This document shows positions 56,643-64,000 of a stretch of DNA of 64,000 bases, in pieces; position 1 is the first letter of the stretch; each line of letters starts with the position of its first letter. Origin of the DNA: Ogataea parapolymorpha DL-1. Lineage: Eukaryota > Ascomycota > Pichiomycetes > Pichiales > Pichiaceae. The translations under genes and the position numbers were made by a program. The notes below the pieces were generated by a model. That model ran no database searches. It was given only the letters and a program-made list of their open reading frames with translations, and was not told the origin of the DNA. The stretch is from assembly GCF_000187245.1 (NCBI RefSeq), contig NC_027862.1, positions 806,001-870,000 on the forward strand, in the 5' to 3' direction.

Positions 56643-57980
56643 TTATTCATTATTTTTCGAATACTCTTTTACGTATCTCTCGTCAGTAAAACAGTCTTCC
56701 ACGTAGCCAACCTCAAAAATACATGTGTGCTTGTTTTGGCCGCTGTTGAAAATTAATTCCAGCTGTTCTTCCACTTTGCGCAATTCCAGCTTCTCCTTCT
56801 CGCTAACCTCCTGGAAGTGTGGAACAGGTCTAACCAGGTACAAAGCCAGGTGCTTCATATTGTATTTGAGCTCCTTCCCAATTTCAAACACCTTGCGTAA
56901 TTCGCTCATCGTAGCCATCCTCCAACCAACAAGTTTGAGCGACTCAAGGTTGGTCAAAATCGATTTATTCTCGATCTCATGCGTTTCTTCGTTTTGTGTC
57001 TGAAATATTCTTTTCAAATTTAACCAGTTAAGCCATGGGTAGTAGTAGTTGTATTTGTTTTCATTGTAGTCTTCATTGAGAACCACAATCGATAGGTGTC
57101 TTAAATTGTAATAGAAGCGTGTCTCAAAAAGAAAAAGCTCGTTTGCATCGTTGTCAATGAAAGATCTGAACCGTTCGGCAGCCACAAAGGAAGACGACTT
57201 CTTGCTATAGAACAGAGAGAGACGTTCCGGCGACGTAAACTCGTTGCTCTCCAACTTAAGAAGCGGATTCGGCAAAGGGTAGACAGGCGAAAAGACATCA
57301 CTAAGACTGAATGGATGGTCCCATTTGCAGTTGATCAGGGTCAGATCGTTCAAAAACACGAGACGGCCATCCCTGCTCCGTTCTTTAAGGTCGCTAAAAT
57401 CAGTTTTGAATTTCGGATAGAAGTATTGGTCCTTGGCAAGAAGAAACCCGTTGAGAGTGAGCTGCTTGATGTTATGGAATCTTTGCAGCTGAGTCAATTC
57501 AAAAAGGGACTCATCGTTGGGCGCCCCGGAATGACTAATTAGTTTCAGTTTCTCGATCTTGGCGCTCGAATCCGTATCAAAATTATCCTGGTACTTTAAA
57601 CACCGAGCCGACGACATAACTTCAATCACCAGCTCTTTAAGATTGGGAGACGCCTCCAGTATCCCCTTGAGCGATATGTTCCATTCGCCGTAGGTGGTAG
57701 ATTTTTTGTCTTTGAGGTCGCTGAAAATGCGAATTGCGCGAACGAGATCCTTCGACTTGAAGCTCTCATCAAAAGATTTGAAGTCCCGCCATGTCAGTTT
57801 CGCCCTTTCGTAAACAAGAGGATAAAACTTTGCTCTGTGGGAGCTGTCCAAAAGTGATATGTTGATCAAATCCTGCCGAGACAACTGCATGTAGCGGATG
57901 AGCTCAAGAGGCATATTTATCAGAAATGACGAATACGTGCCCGAGTCCGTCTTTCGCCGTTTAACGTCGTGGGAATTCAT
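56643..57980 (-). CDS. F-box-like leucine-rich protein
   Basis: A 445-residue protein. Residues 20-50 (INMPLELIRYMQLSRQDLINISLLDSSHRAKFYPLVY) resemble an F-box helix set, followed by scattered leucine-rich segments such as NLKELVIEV, FHNIKQLTLNGF, NLRHLSIVVL and NLESLKLVGW, at variable spacing. This is the usual look of poorly conserved fungal F-box/LRR substrate receptors of SCF ligases. The specific orthologue and substrate are unknown. Confidence 0.65.
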   Translation of the reverse strand: MNSHDVKRRKTDSGTYSSFLINMPLELIRYMQLSRQDLINISLLDSSHRAKFYPLVYERAKLTWRDFKSFDESFKSKDLVRAIRIFSDLKDKKSTTYGEWNISLKGILEASPNLKELVIEVMSSARCLKYQDNFDTDSSAKIEKLKLISHSGAPNDESLFELTQLQRFHNIKQLTLNGFLLAKDQYFYPKFKTDFSDLKERSRDGRLVFLNDLTLINCKWDHPFSLSDVFSPVYPLPNPLLKLESNEFTSPERLSLFYSKKSSSFVAAERFRSFIDNDANELFLFETRFYYNLRHLSIVVLNEDYNENKYNYYYPWLNWLNLKRIFQTQNEETHEIENKSILTNLESLKLVGWRMATMSELRKVFEIGKELKYNMKHLALYLVRPVPHFQEVSEKEKLELRKVEEQLELIFNSGQNKHTCIFEVGYVEDCFTDERYVKEYSKNNE

Positions 57981-58068
57981 GACGACTCTGTATTCGCAGA
58001 AAATCTTGCTAAATAATTAAAAATTTAAAATTTAATATTTGCGCCGATATGGGCCGATCGACGTCGCC

Positions 58069-60070
58069 CTAATAATTCATCACGTCCCCGAAGTCGTCTT
58101 CCTCGAGGTCCGGCTCAAAAGCAAAAGTCCCGGTGTCGCCGTCATGCATCTTGTCATAGTGCTCCCACTTCCGTTTGAGTCTTTTGAGTGTAATGGAGGC
58201 CGACGCTGTGTGCAGATTGTTCATTTGGGTGAAGTAGCGAGTGACAAATTCACGGTCGCGATCGTACACGCAGTTTAGGCCAACATAGAATACGGCCACC
58301 TGGACCATGAGAACACAATAGTTCCTCATTACTTTTTCAGAATCCAAAAATCGGAGAAGATGTAATGCCCGATGGACCAGCTCTTGGATTATCGGGTGTC
58401 TTTTAGGGATCCGACCTAAATCAGAGGTAATGATCAGGAACGCAGTGATCACAAAAGACTGGTGACACACGTCATACCATGAGATGTAGTCGTAGGTGCC
58501 ATCAGAATACTCGACTTTTTCGATTGATTCTGGTGAGAGCGGTTCAAACCCCAATGGTGGGGCATGATTGTTATCAGGGTGCATAAAGTGAGTTCTGGGC
58601 ACAATTCCCGTTTTGCTGATGATCTCAAACTGGGATTCTCTGTGAAAATCGGCTGTGAGCTCGAAAATTGTAAAGGCGGAAAGGTTGGGTGACTGTGGTG
58701 AGGTATGTTTCTTGCTGCGCATGATTTTTATCGACTTGATCAATTTTTGAAGCGACACTCCGAGTGTATTGGAATAGCCATAAAGATAATTGAAACCATC
58801 CCTGCGACAGCACATCATGCTCTCCCAGTAAGCACGAGTATATGGGAGGTCGTACATGGCGAGGTCAAGCTCTCTGTCGTTTTTGAGCACTCCACCTAGC
58901 GGAGCAGTGAGACCGGCAATATTCTCTATCGACAGATACCAGTTGCGACAGAATGCCACGACATAGGAGTTTCGCTGCCGAAGACGCGGATCCTCGCTGA
59001 ATGGAGCATATGTGGAAAGCAGGTCCTTTGCAGCACAGAGGTGCGGTCTCCATTTTTGTACAAGAGACATCGCAGTGTACGACGTGAGCAGGAGGATGGT
59101 GAGTAGCATGGGCTCCACATTGCTGCTGATCTTATCCTGCTCAGCAAGAACAGTGGACAGTAGCTGTAAACATGTTGACAGATACGAGCAATAATTCTTC
59201 TCGTCTTGTTCGTCTTGAGTTTTGCGGAAACTCTGCAGGGCACCGCATGATAAGATGGCAGCCATAAGATAATTGTTTTTGTTCGCGTATGTTAAAAGAA
59301 TTTCCCGTGCCGGGTTGTAATGGGGCAAGGGCTGAAAAGGCATAATCACTCGGACGTAATCGTGGTCGAAAAGCTCGAGATATTTTCTGTGTTCTCCGGG
59401 AAACTGCAGAGAATCTATGGATACACGTTTGGTAAGAAAATCAGGAACTCCCCAGCCGTTGACGGAGTCCAAAGATGTAGTCGAGTCTGGACGTTGGTAT
59501 TCTGTGCGCTTGAACATACGGAACATACTCTCCATTTCACTGTCGTCGTTCGGAACGCCAATCTCGTCTATCTTGCTTTCCAGCAAATCGTTGAGACTGT
59601 GTGCCAGATTGTTCGCTGATGCTCCCAAGGATTGCAGAGGGAAGTTGCTCTGTGGAGACTGCGACTGTTCGTTCAGTCCCGAGGGCTCCGATGGATATGG
59701 TATGGCGGTCGCAGATGGCGAAGCATGTGTGTTTTCGTGAACTCCTAGCACTGGCGGTCCCATTCGATTCACGTAGAATCCATGAGCATGGCTTGGCGGA
59801 ACGTGGACAGGCGCACGATATGGTGTGGGATAGAATCCCACGGGAGAGACGTTGGTCAAAGATATGCCCTTAAGCTTCGACGACCTGGGAGGCTGATAGA
59901 CACAAATCTTGTCGAGCCGTTTGCAGTGCCAACAAATGGGCTTTGCCTCGTCGCACTGGCATTAGTCTAGATACAAGCCGCATACTTACCTTGATTTTGC
60001 GTCGTTTGCATTCCACACAGCCCTCTTTTGAGTACTTGCGTTTCTTGGTTTTAACGGACATATTATCCAT
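58069..60070 (-). CDS. Lys14-like Zn2Cys6 transcription factor, spliced
   Basis: Two exons, 60070-59990 and 59955-58069, giving 655 residues. The binuclear cluster CVEC..CDEAKPIC..C..C (C18, C21, C28, C35, C38, C45) is completed only after splicing; the intron falls just before C28. The cluster (KRKYSKEGCVECKRRKIK) is close to that of Lys14, the lysine-pathway activator. The rest matches the fungal-specific factor domain 2 type. Many yeasts carry several Lys14-like paralogues of other function, so the target pathway is open. It shares a 246-base divergent promoter with PEX2. Confidence 0.88.
59956..59989 (-). other. Intron of the zinc-cluster factor (predicted)
   Basis: 34 bases on the minus strand: donor GTAAGT at 59989-59984, branch GACTAAT with branch A at 59962, acceptor GCCAG ending at 59956. 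The branch A is six bases from the acceptor G. It lies between codons 27 and 28. Confidence 0.88.
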
Positions 60071-60316
60071 CGACAACTAAGTGTCTTTGCTAATTTCCTC
60101 GGTAGTCAGGTAGTTAAGTCGTTACTGGCGTAGTTCTCGAAATTAATAATTCACCGGACACTGTCTATAGCCCGCATTGCAGGAATACCACGATCCCTGA
60201 TTGACGGTTTAAAGTTTGACAGCGGACAAATTATTCTCCGCTTGGCGTGTGGATAATCGTCGCGGTCGATCGTCGCTGAGAAGAAAAATAATTCTATAGC
60301 CTAATCATTAATCTCC
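60071..60316. promoter_or_regulatory. Divergent promoter of the zinc-cluster factor and PEX2
   Basis: 246 bases. A direct repeat of ATCGTCGC at 60256-60263 and 60269-60276 (13-base spacing) lies about 50 bases before PEX2. Nothing else stands out. Confidence 0.4.
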
Positions 60317-61432
60317 ATGTTTCCTTTGGTGAACCCCCCGAACAGGGTTCTTCAAGTGGACGCTAAGCTCCTCGATAATGAAATTTTTGACATTCTTTCG
60401 AAGCAGCTGAACGAGGCCATTTCCAATCCGAAACTGCCGCGCTTTTTCCAGCTTCTCAACTCCAGATACTCTGACGAGCTGCGACTGGCCTTGGAACTGT
60501 TTGTGTTCAAAGTGACAATATGGAACAAAAACAGCAGCTATGGTCTGCTACTCCAGAATTTGGTGATGTCGGACGGTGGCGATCGACGCAGACATACCAA
60601 GTCGGAGCTTTCCAGACTCAAGAAGACCGCCCTTTTGTCGTATCTGATCCTGTCTTATCTGTACAAAAAGCTGGAGTCGCATCTGTACAGCCTAGACGAC
60701 GATGATGAGGAAGACCGCACCAAATTGCATCAATTTTTACACAGGATTATGGCCAAATTGCAGAAAGTTCTGCCTACGCTCCAGAAATGGTACGCCGGCC
60801 TTTCGCTTGCCAACTTTCTTGCTTTCCTGATCCACGGACAATACCCAAATCTTGTCAATAGAGTTCTTCGCATCAGGTACAAGCCACTCGTATCCACACA
60901 AGTCTCATTTGCGTCGAACCCGGAGACCATCTCGTACGAGTTCCAGGACAGACAGCTGGTCTGGAACACGCTGACGGAATTCCTCGTATTTATAATGCCG
61001 ATGCTCTCAATGTCCAAGTTGTCCAAGTCAGTTGTGCGGCTGTTGCAGACAGATCAGAAACAGGATGAAAAGGAAACCATCTACCGGTTCCTTCCCGAAC
61101 GATGCTGCGCAATCTGCTATCAAAACACCACGCGTGCTGGTGTGGCCGACGCGTCGATCGACGAACATCTCATCACAAACCCATTCGAGACTAGTTGCGG
61201 CCACGTCTACTGCTATGTGTGTCTGATGGCAAAGCTTGAGGACGGAGATCCGTGGCAGTGTTTGCGGTGCGGCGAGCGCGTCGAGTTTGTGCGGGTGTTC
61301 GACGGCGAGCCTGCTGACTACGAGCCAGACTCCAGCGACCAGGAGTCGGTTTCGGACTACTCGGACGACTCTGGCAGCGAGTCGGATTCGTCTACTGGTT
61401 ATTCAGATAAGGTCGATAAGGTCTATAATTAA
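60317..61432 (+). CDS. PEX2: Peroxin 2, RING ubiquitin ligase of the receptor-recycling complex
   Basis: A 371-residue peroxisomal membrane RING protein acting with Pex10 and Pex12 to ubiquitinate Pex5. The membrane-embedded half spans about residues 80-245 (for example LLSYLILSYLYKKL, LANFLAFLIHG, FLVFIMPML). A C-terminal RING follows (CCAICYQNTT, TSCGHVYCYVC, WQCLRCGERVEFVR), then an acidic Ser/Asp tail. Confidence 0.94.
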   Translation: MFPLVNPPNRVLQVDAKLLDNEIFDILSKQLNEAISNPKLPRFFQLLNSRYSDELRLALELFVFKVTIWNKNSSYGLLLQNLVMSDGGDRRRHTKSELSRLKKTALLSYLILSYLYKKLESHLYSLDDDDEEDRTKLHQFLHRIMAKLQKVLPTLQKWYAGLSLANFLAFLIHGQYPNLVNRVLRIRYKPLVSTQVSFASNPETISYEFQDRQLVWNTLTEFLVFIMPMLSMSKLSKSVVRLLQTDQKQDEKETIYRFLPERCCAICYQNTTRAGVADASIDEHLITNPFETSCGHVYCYVCLMAKLEDGDPWQCLRCGERVEFVRVFDGEPADYEPDSSDQESVSDYSDDSGSESDSSTGYSDKVDKVYN

Positions 61433-61558
61433 ACAAAATATGCTGGCACGAAATCATGCGCAACATCTCGAATCCGCGATCTGGACTCTCGTAGGTTCAT
61501 TAATACGGAGTCTAGAGCGAGGAAGAAGTTTCCTGTGGGTATTCATTCGTTGGATACA

Positions 61559-62326
61559 TTAATGGTGCTCTTTGAAGTGTGGCTTAAAGGTTGGGGTTGG
61601 CACCGGCGTGAACTTGATTCCTTGTGGCAGTTTACGGTCGTGGTGGCTAGGAGACTCTGTAGGCTCTGGAGGATCGGTATGAGCTGGAGGTGGCGCCGTT
61701 GGGGTCTGCTTGGCAGCGGTGGCCACTCCAGTGATAAGGTGAGTGGAGATTTTTTCGTGACTTCCAGACTCCTCCTCCGTGTAGAGGAAGAAGTATCCAA
61801 TATAACCTGGCTTCGAGTGAACGATTGTGGCATCGATTTCCACATGGATGACGTCATCAGGACTTTTGCATTTCTCGCTGATTATCACCTCCAATCTTGT
61901 AGGACCTGATCCGTCCACATCAATTTCGATTTCTGAGAAGCTGCCTTCCCGGTCGTGGTATCCCTTGAAGTGTTCCGGTAAGAAATGGTAGCCGTAGTAG
62001 TTGGTGTCGGAAATATCGCTGAACCAGTCCAGACTGCCAGAGCCAAGCGAACATGGAACAGTGAGCTTGAAGATAATATGGGTATCATTGAAGGAGCCGC
62101 CAGCAGTTGGTGAAGGCTTTGGCAAGTGACTAGGCACAGGCTTGCTGTGCGTACTCAACGTGGTGTTGTGATGGTAACCAGGGTGAGGAGGCCAATGAGG
62201 GCCCCCGTGGGGTCCCCCGTGAGGTCCCCCGTGAGGGTCATCATGATGGGCCTCATGATGAGAATCATGCGCCCAGACGGTAGCAGCGAGAGACAATAGT
62301 GAGGCGGCTAGGTTTTGAATCTTCAT
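61559..62326 (-). CDS. Secreted His-rich protein
   Basis: A 255-residue secreted protein. Signal peptide MKIQNLAASLLSLAATVWA, then a His-rich tract (HDSHHEAHHDDPHGGPHG) with four PHGG/PHWP repeats encoded by a 12-base tandem repeat. A Pro/Ser/Thr linker, a globular middle domain (FKLTVPCSLGSG, DWFSDISD, two Cys), and a Pro/Thr-rich tail follow. No GPI signal is obvious. The His tract should bind Zn, Cu or Ni. The domain family is not recognised. An 11-base palindrome resembling a zinc-responsive element lies 348 bases upstream. Confidence 0.7.
   Translation of the reverse strand: MKIQNLAASLLSLAATVWAHDSHHEAHHDDPHGGPHGGPHGGPHWPPHPGYHHNTTLSTHSKPVPSHLPKPSPTAGGSFNDTHIIFKLTVPCSLGSGSLDWFSDISDTNYYGYHFLPEHFKGYHDREGSFSEIEIDVDGSGPTRLEVIISEKCKSPDDVIHVEIDATIVHSKPGYIGYFFLYTEEESGSHEKISTHLITGVATAAKQTPTAPPPAHTDPPEPTESPSHHDRKLPQGIKFTPVPTPTFKPHFKEHH
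62153..62270. repeat. Tandem repeat in the His-rich coding region
   Basis: Three to four copies of a 12-base unit (GGTCCCCCGTGA and variants) between about 62198 and 62240 encode Gly-Gly-Pro-His repeats; a looser His-rich stretch extends to both sides. Copy number may vary between strains. Confidence 0.6.
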
Positions 62327-63086
62327 ACGGATACAGCTACTATGGAAATCTGAGGCTTTTTATAGTCTCCTCACAGTGGACGGAAAGGCACTAGAGATTG
62401 TCCAAGAGCAAAAAACCAAATGTCTCAAACGTTAGGATCTGCATTTCTGCGTTTAAGGTACGGTGCAGCCAGTTGCTATTTAGTGCAAAGTAATAGATAA
62501 GAGCTTGGGTTCTATTGTTTGCCTAAACTCTAATTATGCACGATGCAAGTCTCACATCAAGATCCTGCATATTTCTGGCCGAAAAGTCAACTAGCTGTAA
62601 AATCTGCCCTGCAGCGAACTAGTACCACCAGAGGCAAGAATGTCATCGGGACCATGGCAATCGTTAGTGCGTTGCCTTCAAGGCGGGTTATAATTAACTG
62701 CCACAATTGTAGCCATGCAAAATATCCAAATCTAATGATTCTCGGTCTGGCCATCTAAACGCGCCTTACTTGCTTCCTAGGTACATTACCTAAACGAGAA
62801 ATTCGTTTGGAGTGGGAATATTGATTCACAGGGATCCGAAGAATTCTTAGACAAACAAACCTGGTCTTTTTACCAGACAATAGCGTTGTCTACTGCTTAG
62901 GTAATCATAGAGTTGTGGATTTCTAAACACGCCCAAAGACGACTAAGCCTCGCAGACGTACAGCGACGATCTGTTCCTTTTTAGTTGTAACGGTAAAATC
63001 ACTATTATTTTCTCATGCATGACGATCCTCTAGCCGTTGCCCGTTCTCTTACAAACAGCGAAACAATGCCGAATCCAATTTTGGTC
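62327..63086. promoter_or_regulatory. Long intergenic region upstream of the His-rich gene
   Basis: 760 bases, the longest gene-free stretch. It contains GCCTTCAAGGC at 62674-62684, a match to the CCTTNAAGG core of the Zap1 zinc-responsive element, a TTTAAGGT half-like site near 62452-62459, and the inverted pair TTACCTAA at 62786-62793 and TTAGGTAA at 62897-62904. A 71-codon open frame here looks spurious. No RNA gene is recognised. Confidence 0.45.
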
Positions 63087-64000
63087 CTATGTTTGACCCA
63101 AATAGACCTGGCCCACGTAGTCAAACAGCAAGGTATCGGGCGCTTCGAACCTAAAAACTTTTCCTTGGTGCTCAGGGAACTCTGAGCCACCGATCTTGTC
63201 ATAGGCACACCATAGGTAGGCCGCACAATTGTACTGCTTGATGTAGCCCTGTCTTGGCTCCCGCGGCGTGTCGAAGCTGTCGACCCAGTACATGGCGTCT
63301 GGAGGAATGATTGCGTGCTCAATTCTCAAAGGAGAGTTATAGTACTCGTGCAGCTGTTGTTTGGTCTCAAAGCCTAGAGTTGCGTTGTACACGTCAAAAT
63401 CATTCTCGAAAGTCTCAGTTTTCCTGCATGTGAGAATTCCCGAATTGATCCACAATAATCGATCGTCGTCGGAAGATATATGTCCTGGGTGCGTTGAGCA
63501 GAGCTCCTGGGATTTAAACGGCGCCCTTTTGGCGGAATCTGTCAGAGTGCCGATCGCTGCAGACCAATAGTCATTAAACAGGTACTCTTCATTGCCCGCC
63601 ACAGATTGACCCAGCCAGAACAGCTCCTTGTCTCCCCACACGTTCTCGTGAATTGGCTTTATTAGACTGAGATAGAGCGTCACGAAAAGGCCTTGCCAGT
63701 ACCTTGTTCTTTTGATGGCCACCACACCCGACTCCATATAATGTCCGTACTCTAGAACAAAATAGCGTGTTCCCAGAGTTTTGTACGAGGCCCTGTTGAT
63801 CCCGAAAAAAGAATTATCCGTAGCTGTTGGCAGCAGACGTTTGAGGAAGTCAATGAATCCATGGTTCACTTTAAGATTGAGGCTTCTGTCCTTGAAGAAT
63901 ACACTTTGCGAGCGTTTGTACTGCGAAAGCTGGAATAGCTGCTCAGGCTTGCGGAACAACACAACGTCGCAGTCCAGCAGCACCACGTCGTCGAACGAAT
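63087..64000 (-). CDS. MNN1-family alpha-1,3-mannosyltransferase, C-terminal part
   Basis: A partial gene of at least 304 codons; the 5' end lies beyond the right edge (the frame is open through base 64000). GT71 hallmarks: FDDVVLLDCDVVLF with the DxD metal site, VFFKDRS, ESGVVAIKRTRYWQGL, and WGDKELFWLG. Enzymes of the Mnn1/Mnt family add terminal alpha-1,3-mannose in the Golgi. The N-terminal membrane anchor is not in view. Which paralogue cannot be told. Confidence 0.88.
   Translation of the reverse strand, partial: SFDDVVLLDCDVVLFRKPEQLFQLSQYKRSQSVFFKDRSLNLKVNHGFIDFLKRLLPTATDNSFFGINRASYKTLGTRYFVLEYGHYMESGVVAIKRTRYWQGLFVTLYLSLIKPIHENVWGDKELFWLGQSVAGNEEYLFNDYWSAAIGTLTDSAKRAPFKSQELCSTHPGHISSDDDRLLWINSGILTCRKTETFENDFDVYNATLGFETKQQLHEYYNSPLRIEHAIIPPDAMYWVDSFDTPREPRQGYIKQYNCAAYLWCAYDKIGGSEFPEHQGKVFRFEAPDTLLFDYVGQVYLGQT

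Noticed and set aside
62543..62758. A 71-codon plus-strand frame in the long intergenic region
   Set aside because: Short, no domain or signal, and includes the zinc-element-like palindrome; judged chance.

Overview
The window is a gene-dense stretch of a yeast nuclear chromosome (Saccharomycotina). Gene content, tiny introns and peroxin sequences point to a methylotrophic yeast of the Ogataea (Hansenula) polymorpha group: the PEX14 product has the 351-residue length and N-terminus I associate with Hansenula polymorpha Pex14, and PEX11 and PEX2 are also present. CTG encodes Leu at invariant Leu positions (for example in RPT6), so this is not a CUG-Ser or CUG-Ala yeast. I see about 41 protein genes and three tRNA genes, with no transposon, virus, CRISPR or plasmid signature.

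Layout. 1-9.8 kb: SNF2 (cut by the left edge), HLJ1, INO80, PEX14 and an unknown Ser-rich protein. 9.9-21 kb: tRNA-Asn, a mitotic cyclin, MAM33, RPP1A, SFC1, MOG1, the group III hybrid histidine kinase NIK1, and HUL5. 21-33 kb: POL3, an acidic ECM13-like protein, SDH2, a spliced ATG10, GOS1, HPR1, MET10 and tRNA-Pro. 33-41 kb: CCT2, SAL1, a second identical tRNA-Pro in inverted orientation, a PTH4/ICT1-type release factor, PEX11, a SelW-like protein, an MPS2-like protein and a HAD-family protein. 41-56 kb: TAE1, SSH1 (spliced), SEC18, eIF4G, a spliced small Cys-rich membrane protein, RPT6, a UFD1-like zinc-finger protein, PEP8/VPS26, ADK1 and ACH1. 56-64 kb: an F-box-like protein, a spliced LYS14-like Zn2Cys6 factor, PEX2, a His-rich secreted protein and a MNN1-family mannosyltransferase cut by the right edge.

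The genes are mostly housekeeping: chromatin remodelling, replication, proteostasis (CCT, proteasome, HECT ligase), secretion (SSH1, SEC18, GOS1, PEP8), peroxisome biogenesis, and C2/respiratory metabolism (SFC1, SDH2, ACH1). Intergenic spaces are short and several gene pairs share very small bidirectional promoters or nearly abutting stop codons.

Four genes make sense only when spliced. Their introns are 34 to 53 nt, with GTAAGT or GTACGT donors and a CTAAC or CTAAT branch site 6 to 8 nt from the acceptor. The most useful discoveries are those gene models (SSH1, ATG10, the zinc-cluster factor and the small Cys-rich protein), a set of palindromic promoter elements, and a possible zinc-responsive element upstream of a His-rich secreted protein. 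All functional calls come from recognising protein families by eye; no search was run.
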